NCBI GenBank assembly: GCA_033856275.1
Contig: JAWVFJ010000006.1
Coordinates: forward strand, 67,623-131,622
Length of the DNA stretch: 64,000 nucleotides
Reading direction: 5' to 3'
Source of the DNA: VRUE01 sp033856275
GTDB taxonomy: Bacteria; Actinomycetota; Thermoleophilia; Solirubrobacterales; 70-9
Positions 24,389 to 32,867 of this stretch are shown here, in pieces (the stretch's first letter is position 1; every line of letters begins with the position of its first letter). Under the pieces are notes generated by a model. The model had not been told where the DNA came from, did not search any database, and saw nothing but the letters and a program-made list of their open reading frames with translations. The position numbers and the translations under genes are program-made.

Positions 24389-25384
24389 ATGCACGCCGAC
24401 AGCACCCTGCCCCCGCCTGCCCGAGTTCGCGCCGGCGGAACTGTGCTTTCCCTCATCGCGAGCCCGCTGAGCGTTCCGATCCTCCGCGCCCACCTCGACG
24501 GACCGCTGCGCCTTCCCGACCTTCGCGAACGAATCGGCGGGGCGGCCCAGACGACCTTGCGCGGTCAGGTAGGCAACCTTCGCGGCATCGGCGCGCTCGA
24601 ACGCCATGTGAGAGGCGGAATGCCTTACACGGTGGAGAACGAGCTAACCGAGGCGGGGAGGGGAGTGCTGGTAGTAGCCAAGGTCATCGAAGCGTGGCTC
24701 AAACGAGCGCCTCAAGGCCCCATCGTTCTCGGCAGCGAGCCCGCCAAGGGGGCGATTCGAGCGCTGGTGGGTGGCTGGGGGTCGACGATGCTGCGCGCTC
24801 TAGCCGCCCGCCCCCTCTCGCTGACTGAGTTGAGCAGCGTGATTGGCGATCACTCCTACCCGGCGCTCGAGCGCCGGCTCAGCGCGATGCGCGCCGCCCG
24901 CCAAGTAGAACCGAGACCGAACCGCGGCTGGGGGGCCAAGCCCTACGGCGTCACTGACTGGACCCGCCAGGCGGTTGCTCCCCTGGTGGCGGCCGGTCGT
25001 TGCGAGTGCGAACACTTTGCGGAGGCAACTGACCCCCTGGCCCGAATTGACATCGAGGCCGCCTTCCTTCTCTCGGTTCCCCTAGTAGACCTCGAGGTCA
25101 CTCGCTCTGGCTCCTGTCTTCTCGCCGTCGACACCGGCAGTGTCAGGCACACCGAGGCAAGTGACCGTCTAGCCGGGGTTTACGTGGAGATCCGGGAAGG
25201 CGCAGTCATCTCCTGCAGCTCTCGCCTCGAGCAAGACCCCAGGACATGGGCCATCGGCTTAGTCAGCGCATGGGTCACCGCGATAGTCGAGGGTAATTGT
25301 GACCGCTTGCGTCTTGGTGGTGAAGATCCAAAGATTGCCGATGATCTGATCAAGCGTCTTCACGGTTCTCTGAAAATAACCTGA
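24389..25384 (+). CDS. Double winged-helix (HxlR-like) regulator with SCP2-like C-terminal domain
   Basis: A 331-residue protein with two tandem winged-helix regions, residues about 15-105 (LRLPDLRERIGGAAQTTLRG, LTEAGRGVLVVA) and about 118-205 (LSLTELSSVIGDHSYPALER, YGVTDWTRQAVAPLV). The last 120 residues (ARIDIEAAFLLSVPLVDLE, LAGVYVEIREGAVISC) look like a sterol-carrier/SCP2-like ligand domain. I know this architecture as recurrent in Solirubrobacterales. ATG 24389 is chosen; GTG 24326 would add an atypical N-terminus. The upstream AT-rich leader (GCATTTTTTTTAGAAAACC) is unusual for this genome. It probably controls unidentified genes in response to a lipid-like ligand. A fragment resembling its second winged helix lies 230 bases downstream. 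Confidence 0.75.
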   Translation: MHADSTLPPPARVRAGGTVLSLIASPLSVPILRAHLDGPLRLPDLRERIGGAAQTTLRGQVGNLRGIGALERHVRGGMPYTVENELTEAGRGVLVVAKVIEAWLKRAPQGPIVLGSEPAKGAIRALVGGWGSTMLRALAARPLSLTELSSVIGDHSYPALERRLSAMRAARQVEPRPNRGWGAKPYGVTDWTRQAVAPLVAAGRCECEHFAEATDPLARIDIEAAFLLSVPLVDLEVTRSGSCLLAVDTGSVRHTEASDRLAGVYVEIREGAVISCSSRLEQDPRTWAIGLVSAWVTAIVEGNCDRLRLGGEDPKIADDLIKRLHGSLKIT

Positions 25385-25541
25385 CCATAAGCCATATGGT
25401 GAAACTGGCAGCCATCTTCGAGGCGGTGCCGGGCTTGCGCCTAAGCGCGCGCGCGCCTTTTTGTCCTGCTGGATTTTGCAGGCAAAAAACTCGCTAGTTC
25501 ACAACTGTTGGTTAGCGTTAAGTGTGAATAATCTGTAGCTC

Positions 25542-25570
25542 TTGACCGTTTATTCGCGGCCTGTTATTCA
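25542..25570 (+). promoter_or_regulatory. Sigma70-like promoter sequence
   Basis: TTGACC (25542-25547), a 17-base spacer and TATTCA (25565-25570) make a good housekeeping-type promoter in an AT-rich patch. It would transcribe rightward into a region without an intact gene, toward the 12-bp hairpin at 25734. It may drive a non-coding RNA or be a relic of the lost gene. Confidence 0.4.
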
Positions 25571-25600
25571 ATGCACTCCCGAGGCCACGAAGGGGAGCCT

Positions 25601-25680
25601 GTCAACTGCATGGCGCTGACCGAATGGACCCGGACGACCCTTGCCCCGGCTTAGTCGAAGGCCGGGAACCCCGGCGATCA
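25601..25680 (+). pseudogene. Fragment resembling the second winged helix of the HxlR-like gene
   Basis: Reading from 25610 gives MALTEWTRTTLAPA then a stop at 25652-25654. This aligns with YGVTDWTRQAVAPLV in the intact regulator upstream. A shift of frame after APA continues as LVEGRE, loosely matching the family sequence. No larger reading frame exists, so it looks like debris of a paralogue. The similarity is short and could be chance. Confidence 0.35.
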
Positions 25681-25733
25681 GCCAATGATCGACCCCCCAT
25701 CGTCGTCAGCAGGGGGGCGAGCAGGCGGATGTT

Positions 25734-25763
25734 GGGACGGAGCCCCCCGTTGGGCTCCGTCCC
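25734..25763. terminator. Strong 12-bp hairpin
   Basis: GGGACGGAGCCC (25734-25745) and GGGCTCCGTCCC (25752-25763) form a perfect 12-bp stem with a 6-base loop. The flanks can extend it (GCAGGCGG before, CCGCC and CCTGC after). There is no T-run. It may terminate metH (other strand, 196 bases past its stop), end a transcript from 25542, or belong to a structured RNA. Confidence 0.5.
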
Positions 25764-25958
25764 ACCCGCCGCACCTGCGAAAACGGGTTCTCTGAGGCCA
25801 TAGCGAGGACGTCGCGCCGAGGTCCCCAAGTGAGAGGAGGGACCCCGGCGCTAACCGTAACTCAATGCCAGCGGGAAGAATCCCGCCAGGCGTAAAGAGC
25901 ATAGAGCGCAAATAGCGCTGATTCCAGCCGCTATGGACAAAGTCCCCCTATTTTGGGA

Positions 25959-28900
25959 CTACCCAGTCAGCAAAGTCCCGCCGCGCTCGGTGCCGGCAAT
26001 CAGTTCGTCGGGTGCGTCGCCCTTTGGGATGAATCCGGATTTCATGCCGAAATAGACAGCCTGCGGATGGTGAGCGACTATCGCGACGGTCGATTGCTCG
26101 GGCATCACGGCAAAGCCATCGGACAAGGTCATACCGATCGCTTCGAGGTCAAGGAGACGCCAGACCTTCGCATGCTCGGATTGATCGGGGCAGGCAGGGT
26201 AGCCCCACGAATAGCGCCGACCTTGATCGAGTGGTATGCCGAGCTCCTGGCGAGCTTGCGCATGTAGCCACTCCGCCAATCCCTCGGCTGCTTGTACTCC
26301 AAGCCCGTGGACGTAGAGCTGCTCGGCGAACTCGCCTTCCTTCTCCAAGCGCTCGATCAGCTCGGTTACCTGCGGACCAACCGTCACGCCCTGCAGGGCA
26401 ACCACATCGCGTTCGCCGGACTCGACGGGACGGTAGAAGTCGGCAAGGCAAATCCGGTCGTGCTTCGGTTGGCGGGGGAACGCAAGCCGCTCGATCTCCC
26501 GACCCGAGTCCTCGGGGTCGAAGATCACAAGCTCGTTACCGTCGGCGTTGCACGGAAAGTATCCAAGGCGGGCGCGGGGGCTCAGGTATTCCTGCTCTCG
26601 CCACATCCGCTCGAGGCGCGGGGCAAAGCCCTCCTCCTCCCCATTGCCCTCGACCAGTTCCTGCCAGGCCTGACCCTTGACCCCACGGCCACCCCAGTGC
26701 AGCTTGAAGAGAACGTGGCGATCCAGGTAGGGGAAGACGTCGTCGAGGTCGATGTCGATCTCTCGCCCACCCCAGAAAGGTGGCTCGGGGATCGGCGCAT
26801 CGGTACGCGCGGAGGAGCGGACGCTTGCGTCGCTGGTTGGCGGTGAGTTATCGATCACCACTGGCTTCTCGCGCAGCTCCTGGGCCTCGACGCGGATGCG
26901 CTCCACCAGGGTCTCGCGGGTGGGCGCATCGACCAAGGCATCCATCGTGTCGAGCCCCTGGAAGGCGTCCTTGCAGTAGAAGACTCCGGGCCCGTAGACC
27001 TCATCGGACTCTTTGCCCTTGGGGTAGAGGGTGCGCCGGCCGAAGTCGCGATTGATCGCCGCGCCACCGATCAGCACCGGGAACTCCAGCCCGCGTTGAT
27101 GGAGCTCCTGCACGCAGATCGGCATCTGCTTGGAGGTGGAGACCAGCAGGGCCGAGAGGCCGATTGCATCAGCATCGTTCTCGACGGCCGCTTCGATGAT
27201 CGCGTCCACAGGCACCTGCTTGCCGAGGTCGATCACGGTGTAGCCGTTGTTGGTGAGGATCGTGTTGACCAGCGACTTGCCGATGTCGTGGACGTCGCCG
27301 AAGACGGTTGCGATCACCACCTTGCCCTTGGTGTGACCCTCGATCCGATCGAGGTAGTTCTCGAGTTGCGCTACGGCCCGCTTCATCACTTCGGCCGATT
27401 GCAGGACGAAGGGCAGGATCAGTTCGCCGGCGCCGAACTTGTCGCCAACCTCCTTCATCGCCGGCAGCAGCACCTTGTTGAGAGTCGGGACGGCGCCGAT
27501 CTTCTCGACCGAGCGGTCGATCCACTCCTCGACTCCATCCTTCTTGCGACGTAGGATGTGCCAGTGCAGTGCCTCCTCGGGCCCCATGCCCTCGGTCGGG
27601 TTGGCCGCCTCCTCGGCGGCCTCCTCGCCCTTTGACTCGAAGTGGGCGATGAATCGCTCCAGCGCGTCCTCACGCCGGTTGAAGACGAGGTCGTCGGTCA
27701 ACTCGCGCTCCTCCTCGGAAATCTCCGAATAGGGCGTGATGTGGTTGGGATTTACCATCGCCAGGTCGAGCCCGGCCTCGACGCAATGGTGCAGGAAGAC
27801 CGAGTTGAGGACGGCACGCGGCCGCGGCGAGACTCCGAAGGAGACGTTTGAGACGCCGAGCGACGTCTTCACCCCTGGGATCTCCGCCTTGATCCGGCGG
27901 ATTCCCTCGATCGTCTCCACCGCAGAGGGCTTCCACTCGTCGTCGCCCGTGGTCAGGGTGAAGGTGAGCGCGTCGAAGATCAGCGCCTCGGGATCGAGGC
28001 CATGCTCGTTACAGGCGATGTCGCGCAGCCGTTCGGCGATCTCGACCTTGCGCTCAGCCGTCTTCGCCATCCCGACCTCGTCGATGGTCAGCGCGATCAG
28101 GGCAGCGCCATGCGCCTTGGCAAGCGGCACGACGGCGTCGGCCTTGTCCCGGCCGGCCTCGAGGTTGATCGAGTTGACGATCGCGCGTCCGGGGATCTGC
28201 TCCAGTGCCGCCTTCAGCACCTCCGGCTCGGTCGAGTCGACCTGGATCGGCGAGGGCTGAGTCAGCGAGATCCGCTTGACGACCGCCGCCATCTGCTCGT
28301 CCTCGTCCTGGCGCTCGGTCAAGGCCACGCAGACGTCGAGCACATGGGCGCCGCCTTCGACCTGGTCTTCGGCGACCTGGACGAGGCCGTCATAGTCGTC
28401 GGCGAGGAGCAGCTCCTTCGCCTTGCGCGAGCCCTGCGAGTTGACCCGCTCGCCGACCAGCGTCGGCCGTGGTTCCTGGACCAGCGGGGTGGAGGTCATC
28501 ATCGAGGAGACCTCGATCGGGCCGGGCGCGGGCCGTGGGCCGGGCACGCGGCCGTCGACCTGCTCGCGGATCGCGGCGATGTGCTCTGGCGTCGTCCCGC
28601 AGCAGCCGCCGACGATGCCGACGCCGTAGCGCTCGACGAACTCGCCCAAGGTGGCGGCCAGCGGCCCGGGCTCTTCCGGGAAGATCGTCTCGCCATCGGG
28701 CCCCTGCAGGGGCAGGCCGGCATTGGGGATGCAGTGGACCGGCAGCGGGCTGTGCTCGCCGAGGAAGCGGATCGCGTCGCGCATGTCCTCCGGCCCGGTC
28801 GAGCAGTTGAGGCCGATCACGTCGACGTCGAGCGCGGTGAGGGTTGTAAGGACAGCCTGGATGTCGGTGCCGAGCAGCATCTTTCCGCCCTGGGGAAGCA

Positions 28901-29477
28901 GGGAGACGCTGGTCTGGATCGGCAGCACGCGCCCGGTCGCCGCAAACGCCTCGCGGGCGCCGAAGATCGCCGCCTTGACCTCGAGGATGTCCTGAGCCGT
29001 CTCGATGATGATCAGGTCGGCGCCGCCATCGACCAGTCCCCGTGCCTGCTCGGCGAACACCTCGACGAGTCGGCCGAAGGAGATATCGCCCAGCGTCGGG
29101 TCGGTCGAAGCGGGCAGGAAGCCGGTCGGGCCGATCGAGCCGGCGACGAAGCGCTCCGCGCCCGCTGCCTTGCGAGCGATTTCCGCCGCCTTCGTATTGA
29201 TCTCCAGGGTGTGCTTGCCCAAGCCCCACTCCTCGAGCTTCAGCCGCGAACCCTGGAAGCTGTCGGTCTCCACGACTTCGGCCCCAGCTTCGAGCATCGA
29301 CGAGTGAACCCCCTCGATCACGTCGGGCCTGTTCAGCACCAGCGCCTCATGGCACTTGCCCTCGAGCCCGCCGTAGTCCTCCTGCGTCAGGTCGAACTGC
29401 TCCAGCGTCGCGCCCATGCCGCCATCGAAGACGACGACGCGCTCCTTGGTCGCAGCTATGAAATCTCGCTCGGACAT
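25959..29477 (-). CDS. metH: Cobalamin-dependent methionine synthase
   Basis: A 1172-residue MetH making methionine from homocysteine and methyltetrahydrofolate. Modules in order: homocysteine-binding domain 1-325 with the Zn ligands (GLNCST and GGCCGTT), pterin-binding domain about 345-620 (VGERVNSQGSRK, VDSTEPEVL), B12 cap and cobalamin domain about 640-880 with the axial-His motif DVHDIGKSL and GLSALLVSTS, then a C-terminal activation-like domain (RYSWGYPACPDQSEHAKVW). It is slightly shorter than E. coli MetH. ATG 29477 is preceded by a weak AGG. A 114-base inverted-repeat element occupies the leader; I saw no cobalamin or SAM riboswitch consensus there. Confidence 0.96.
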   Translation of the reverse strand: MSERDFIAATKERVVVFDGGMGATLEQFDLTQEDYGGLEGKCHEALVLNRPDVIEGVHSSMLEAGAEVVETDSFQGSRLKLEEWGLGKHTLEINTKAAEIARKAAGAERFVAGSIGPTGFLPASTDPTLGDISFGRLVEVFAEQARGLVDGGADLIIIETAQDILEVKAAIFGAREAFAATGRVLPIQTSVSLLPQGGKMLLGTDIQAVLTTLTALDVDVIGLNCSTGPEDMRDAIRFLGEHSPLPVHCIPNAGLPLQGPDGETIFPEEPGPLAATLGEFVERYGVGIVGGCCGTTPEHIAAIREQVDGRVPGPRPAPGPIEVSSMMTSTPLVQEPRPTLVGERVNSQGSRKAKELLLADDYDGLVQVAEDQVEGGAHVLDVCVALTERQDEDEQMAAVVKRISLTQPSPIQVDSTEPEVLKAALEQIPGRAIVNSINLEAGRDKADAVVPLAKAHGAALIALTIDEVGMAKTAERKVEIAERLRDIACNEHGLDPEALIFDALTFTLTTGDDEWKPSAVETIEGIRRIKAEIPGVKTSLGVSNVSFGVSPRPRAVLNSVFLHHCVEAGLDLAMVNPNHITPYSEISEEERELTDDLVFNRREDALERFIAHFESKGEEAAEEAANPTEGMGPEEALHWHILRRKKDGVEEWIDRSVEKIGAVPTLNKVLLPAMKEVGDKFGAGELILPFVLQSAEVMKRAVAQLENYLDRIEGHTKGKVVIATVFGDVHDIGKSLVNTILTNNGYTVIDLGKQVPVDAIIEAAVENDADAIGLSALLVSTSKQMPICVQELHQRGLEFPVLIGGAAINRDFGRRTLYPKGKESDEVYGPGVFYCKDAFQGLDTMDALVDAPTRETLVERIRVEAQELREKPVVIDNSPPTSDASVRSSARTDAPIPEPPFWGGREIDIDLDDVFPYLDRHVLFKLHWGGRGVKGQAWQELVEGNGEEEGFAPRLERMWREQEYLSPRARLGYFPCNADGNELVIFDPEDSGREIERLAFPRQPKHDRICLADFYRPVESGERDVVALQGVTVGPQVTELIERLEKEGEFAEQLYVHGLGVQAAEGLAEWLHAQARQELGIPLDQGRRYSWGYPACPDQSEHAKVWRLLDLEAIGMTLSDGFAVMPEQSTVAIVAHHPQAVYFGMKSGFIPKGDAPDELIAGTERGGTLLTG

Positions 29478-29483
29478 GACCTA

Positions 29484-29597
29484 GGAGGGTAAGGGGTCCG
29501 GGCACCCTCCTCTGGAGGCTCAGGGACCACGCCACGAACCTCCCGGGCCGACCTGCTGCGCAACGGCCTCCAGGGGAGGGTGCCCGGACCCCTCCTC
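29484..29597. repeat. Long inverted repeat (about 33-base arms) in metH leader
   Basis: The left arm (29484-29519) and right arm (29565-29597) are complementary over about 33 bases. The core of 27 bases has a single difference, with an imperfect 5-base end, around a 45-base loop. The shared core reads GGGGTCCGGGCACCCTCC. CCTAGG palindromes flank both sides. It lies between the aldehyde dehydrogenase stop and the metH start, both on the minus strand, and ends 6 bases before metH. It could terminate the upstream gene, mask the metH ribosome site or be a REP/MITE-like element. Confidence 0.65.
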
Positions 29598-29611
29598 CGC
29601 CTAGGCTCGGG

Positions 29612-31189
29612 TCAGCCGCGCATGCCGAGGCGGCGCTTGAGGTCGCGGGCGCTGAACGCCTGGGAGATCCGGTCGACGAGGCCGCGGCGGGCTTTGGTGT
29701 ACGGGTACCAGGCTGGTTCGCGCTTGCCGCCGAAGCGAGTGATCACGACCGACTCTGTGCGGCAGTACTTCTTGATTCCCGGTTCGCCATGGCGGTAGCC
29801 GATGCCGGACTGCTTCCAGCCGCCCATTGGGACACCCATTGCCGCCATGTTGATGATCACGTCGTTGACGTTCACCGAGCCCGCCTCGATCCGGCGGGCA
29901 ATTTTCTCGGCCCTGTTCTTCTCGCCGAAGATCGAGGCGGCGAGCCCGTAGCGGCTGTCGTTGGCGAGTTCGAGCGCCTGCTCGGAGTCGCGCACCTTCA
30001 TCACCCCGACGACGGGGCCGAAGGTCTCATCGCGCATGACCTTCATCGAGTGGTCGACGTCGACCAGGACCGTCGGCTCGAAATAATCGCCGGGGCCGGC
30101 GACTTTTTTGCCTCCAGTCAGGGCCCGGGCGCCGTTGGCGACCGCGTCGTCGACGTGGTCCTCGACGACCGCGGACTGGTTTGGCGAGGTCATCGCGCCG
30201 ACGTCCTTCTCGGGCTTGCGGCCGTCGGCGCCCTGGCGCAGGCCGCTGACCTCCTTGGTCAGCTTGTCGACGAACTCGTCGTAGACGGGCTCCTCGACGT
30301 AGATCCGCTCGACCGAGATGCAGAGCTGACCGGAGTTCACCATCCCACCCCAGGCAGCCGCGTTGGCGGCGCGGTCGAGATCCGCATCGGCGAGCACGAT
30401 CATCGGATCCTTGCCACCGAGCTCGAGGCTGACCGGGGTCAGCGTCTCCGCGGCACGGCCCATCACCTTGCGGCCGGTCCGGTCGGAGCCGGTGAACTGG
30501 ACGTAATCGACGTTGTCGATCAGAGCGCCACCGGCCTCGCCGGTACCGAGCACGCAGTCGAATATGTCCGGGCCGCCAATCTCCTCTTTCCAGGCCTTGA
30601 CCACCTTGATCAGGCTGAGCGGCGTGAACTCGGAGGGCTTGACGACGACCGCGGCACCCGCCTGCAGGGCGGGGATCGAGTCGCCGAGCCCCATTGCCAG
30701 CGGGAAGTTCCAGGGGCTGATCACGCCGACCACCGGGAAGGGCCTGTACTGGACCAGGAGCTTCTTCGACGCCAGCAGCGGCGAGTGGGGGCGGACGATT
30801 TCATCGCCGATGAACTTCGCCGCCTTCGCGCCGTAGAAGTTGATCAGGTCGGCGACATAGGTCAGATCCAGGGATATGTCGGCACGCACCTTGCCGGTTT
30901 CCGCCTGCATCGTGTCGGCGATCTGTTCGGTGTTGTCGAGAATCCAGTCGCGCAGCTTGCCGAGCCAGTGGTAGCGGCCCTCGATTCCCATCGCCTCCCA
31001 CTCAGCCTGATTGGCACGGATCCGAGCCACCGTGGCGGCGATCGTCTCGGGCGTGTCGACCTCAATCGAGCCGACCGTTTCACCGTTCGCCGGGTTGAGG
31101 ACCTCGATGCGCTCGATGGGTGGCGAACCGCTGCCGCCGTTCGAGCCGGTGGTAGCTGCCGTGCTCGTCTCCACAGTCCCGCTCTCCAC
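29612..31189 (-). CDS. NAD(P)+-dependent aldehyde dehydrogenase
   Basis: A 525-residue aldehyde dehydrogenase oxidising an aldehyde to an acid. Catalytic residues are evident: the Asn in ISPWNFPL, Glu in LELGGKDPM and the nucleophilic Cys in NSGQLCISVERIYV, with the cofactor stretch VVKPSEFTPLS. The GTG start has GGAAGGGAG with 6-base spacing. The C-terminal extension (KARRGLVDRISQAFSARDL) is basic and amphipathic, as in medium/long-chain or membrane-associated fatty aldehyde and succinate-semialdehyde-like dehydrogenases. A TTGGCTGGTCAGCCAA palindrome 26 bases upstream suggests control by the TetR protein. Fatty-aldehyde oxidation is inferred from that link. Confidence 0.93.
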   Translation of the reverse strand: MESGTVETSTAATTGSNGGSGSPPIERIEVLNPANGETVGSIEVDTPETIAATVARIRANQAEWEAMGIEGRYHWLGKLRDWILDNTEQIADTMQAETGKVRADISLDLTYVADLINFYGAKAAKFIGDEIVRPHSPLLASKKLLVQYRPFPVVGVISPWNFPLAMGLGDSIPALQAGAAVVVKPSEFTPLSLIKVVKAWKEEIGGPDIFDCVLGTGEAGGALIDNVDYVQFTGSDRTGRKVMGRAAETLTPVSLELGGKDPMIVLADADLDRAANAAAWGGMVNSGQLCISVERIYVEEPVYDEFVDKLTKEVSGLRQGADGRKPEKDVGAMTSPNQSAVVEDHVDDAVANGARALTGGKKVAGPGDYFEPTVLVDVDHSMKVMRDETFGPVVGVMKVRDSEQALELANDSRYGLAASIFGEKNRAEKIARRIEAGSVNVNDVIINMAAMGVPMGGWKQSGIGYRHGEPGIKKYCRTESVVITRFGGKREPAWYPYTKARRGLVDRISQAFSARDLKRRLGMRG

Positions 31190-31214
31190 TGGAAACTCCC
31201 TTCCTCAAAACCCT

Positions 31215-31230
31215 TTGGCTGGTCAGCCAA
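31215..31230. promoter_or_regulatory. TetR-type operator palindrome upstream of aldehyde dehydrogenase
   Basis: TTGGCTGGTCAGCCAA has perfect 7-bp arms around GT. It differs from the site at 13082-13097 only by the compensated A-to-G/T-to-C pair in each arm. It lies between the HD-GYP stop and the aldehyde dehydrogenase ribosome site, where a repressor would block the latter. The compensatory change argues for selection on palindromicity. Confidence 0.72.
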
Positions 31231-31262
31231 CTGTAACCGCATCAACTCGACGGTGCCGCGGA

Positions 31263-32579
31263 TCAGCTCGCGGCGATCTCGCTGAGCACCGCCGCGACAT
31301 CGGGATCGAACTGGGACCCCGCGCAAGTGTGGAGCTCGGCCACCGCGTCCGCGGTCGGCATCGCCTTGCGGTAAGACCGGGTTGTCGTCATCGCGCTGAA
31401 GGCGTCGCAGCAGGTGACGATGCGAGCCTCGATCGGGATCTGCTCTTCCGTGAGGCCGTCGGGGTAGCCGCTGCCGTCGTAGTGCTCGTGGGAGGAGCGG
31501 ACTATGCGGCCTACGTCAGCCAGGACGCCACCAACTCGTTTCAGCATCTCCTCGCCCTCGATCGTGTGGCGGTGCATGACCTTCCACTCATCGTCGTCAA
31601 GCGGGCCGGGCTTGTTGATGATCTCCTTGGGGACGGCGATCTTGCCGACGTCGTGGAGGAGGGCGGCGAACTCGACGTTGCGACGCTGGCGGGAATTCAG
31701 GCCAAGGCGATCGGCGACCGCGAGCGAGAGCTCGACCACGCCGCGGCTGTGGCTGCCGGTGTAGGCGTCGTCGGCCTCGACCACGTCACCGAGCAGCATC
31801 GCGGTGCCCTGGTAAGCCTCGCTCAGCTCAAGTGCCTGATCGATTCGGCGCTGCCGCTCGCGGGAAAGCACAGCGAGGACGGCGGCGAGGGGGAGCACGA
31901 GCAGGCATGTCGCCGGCCCCAGCTCGAGCGCGGCGAAGGTCGCCAGCAGGCCAACAGGGGCAAGGGCCGCATCGAGTGCGTACACGGGTGCGATCTGTCG
32001 CAGCTCCATTCGCGGCACGTTTCCCTCGATCAGCCAGATGCGGGCAGCCGTCGCGGCGAAGTCGAAGGCGAACTGAGCGAGAAGGGCCAGCGCGTACACA
32101 GGCCATTGGTCCCAGGAGAAGATCTGGGCACCGGCGAGGACGATGACCAGTGCCGGACCTATCGCGTGCCAACAGTCGCCGAAGACGTGCAGGGCGCGGC
32201 GCACGCTGGTCGCACCACTCGCGTAGTCGAGCATGCGTCCGAGTGCCCAACTGAAGCTGACCACCAGCGGCACGTCGGGGGTGGGAAGGAGGAAGAGCAT
32301 CGGCACCAGGACCAGCTCGGTCGGCACCGTGTAGCCGTCGGCGAAATCGAACTTGGCTCGGCAGGCGACGACGTAGGCGCCGGCGAGGACGGCGAGCGGC
32401 AGGGGTTCGAGCGCCCGCGGCGAGGTGAAGCTCAGGGCCATCGCCAGGGCAACCGCCAAGAAGGCAACTCCGGCGACGCTCTCGACGCTCAGCTCACGAA
32501 GGCTTGGCGCGGCAACCGCGCGAGCGCGGCCGCGGGCGAAGAGCTGCTCGACGTCTAGTGTCTCGGAGGCTGGTGGCAT
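31263..32579 (-). CDS. Membrane HD-GYP domain protein (c-di-GMP phosphodiesterase candidate)
   Basis: A 438-residue protein. About 200 N-terminal residues form 6-8 transmembrane helices of an uncharacterised membrane sensor. From about residue 265 comes an HD-GYP domain: LLHDVGKI with H309-D310, then RHTIEGEEML, SSHEHYDGSGYPDGL (the GYP motif) and ARIVTCCDAFSAMTTTRSYR. HD-GYP proteins hydrolyse cyclic di-GMP, some 3',3'-cGAMP. ATG 32579 is used. The gene diverges from a GEMM riboswitch-controlled secreted-protein gene 180 bases away, so it may set the ligand level sensed there. The stop is 74 bases before the aldehyde dehydrogenase start. Confidence 0.92.
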   Translation of the reverse strand: MPPASETLDVEQLFARGRARAVAAPSLRELSVESVAGVAFLAVALAMALSFTSPRALEPLPLAVLAGAYVVACRAKFDFADGYTVPTELVLVPMLFLLPTPDVPLVVSFSWALGRMLDYASGATSVRRALHVFGDCWHAIGPALVIVLAGAQIFSWDQWPVYALALLAQFAFDFAATAARIWLIEGNVPRMELRQIAPVYALDAALAPVGLLATFAALELGPATCLLVLPLAAVLAVLSRERQRRIDQALELSEAYQGTAMLLGDVVEADDAYTGSHSRGVVELSLAVADRLGLNSRQRRNVEFAALLHDVGKIAVPKEIINKPGPLDDDEWKVMHRHTIEGEEMLKRVGGVLADVGRIVRSSHEHYDGSGYPDGLTEEQIPIEARIVTCCDAFSAMTTTRSYRKAMPTADAVAELHTCAGSQFDPDVAAVLSEIAAS

Positions 32580-32751
32580 GGGATTTGGTATCCCGCTCGC
32601 AAAAGCGGTCGCACCTCTTTTCGGCTCGCTGCCGCGCTTGCAATAGCCGCGCATGCCAAGAGTCATCGATTTCTAGGGGAAATGCGACGGAGTCCGACAT
32701 TCGTCCGAATCACTTCAGTTCCGCAAATGCGTGCCGATCATCACCGCACAC

Positions 32752-32840
32752 ATAAGTCAGCTGCATAAAGGCAAACCTGCCGCGAGGCAGGGACGCAAAG
32801 TCAGAGGTCTCGCGTTTTAGCGTGAGATGGCTCAACTGCT
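32752..32840 (+). promoter_or_regulatory. GEMM-type cyclic dinucleotide riboswitch (c-di-GMP-I class)
   Basis: The aptamer core matches the GEMM-I consensus: AAAGGCAAACC (32767-32777), stem P2 with CCTGCC paired to GGCAGG across a GCGA tetraloop (32776-32791), then GGGACGCAAAG (32790-32800). P3 is a stem capped by GTTTTA (about 32806-32828). P1 may use AGCTG (32759-32763) with CAGCT (32841-32845), which overlaps the terminator stem, so ligand binding could disrupt termination. It lies in the leader of a secreted-protein gene. Whether it prefers c-di-GMP or cGAMP is undecided. Confidence 0.88.
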
Positions 32841-32841
32841 C

Positions 32842-32867
32842 AGCTTGGTTTCACGACCAGGCTTTTT
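32842..32867 (+). terminator. Intrinsic terminator of the riboswitch expression platform
   Basis: AGCTTGGT (32842-32849) pairs with ACCAGGCT (32856-32863) through 8 bp including one G-T wobble, loop TTCACG, followed directly by a TTTTT run (32863-32867). It stands between the aptamer and the ATG at 32893. Its left arm overlaps the sequence that can close aptamer stem P1, as expected for a transcriptional riboswitch. Confidence 0.75.

Larger units (their letters stand above)
25385..25958. other. 574-base intergenic region with promoter-like, repeat and fragment signals
   Basis: No intact gene is supported. The region holds an inverted repeat with A/T arms (25458-25489), a promoter-like sequence (25542-25570), a decayed HxlR-like fragment (25601-25680), a strong 12-bp hairpin nested in weaker outer pairing (25734-25763, outer arms about 25721-25780) and a short hairpin overlapping the metH stop (AGTCCC 25941-25946 with GGGACT 25955-25960). 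It could encode a structured RNA of unknown family; I compared it mentally with RNase P, tmRNA and 6S RNA signatures and saw no match. Confidence 0.4.

Noticed and set aside
25570..25770. RNase P RNA, tmRNA or 6S RNA gene
   Set aside because: Signature sequences of these RNAs were looked for on both strands and not found.
29478..29611. Cobalamin, SAM or SAH riboswitch before metH
   Set aside because: None of the conserved boxes of these classes is visible; the region is dominated by one long inverted repeat.
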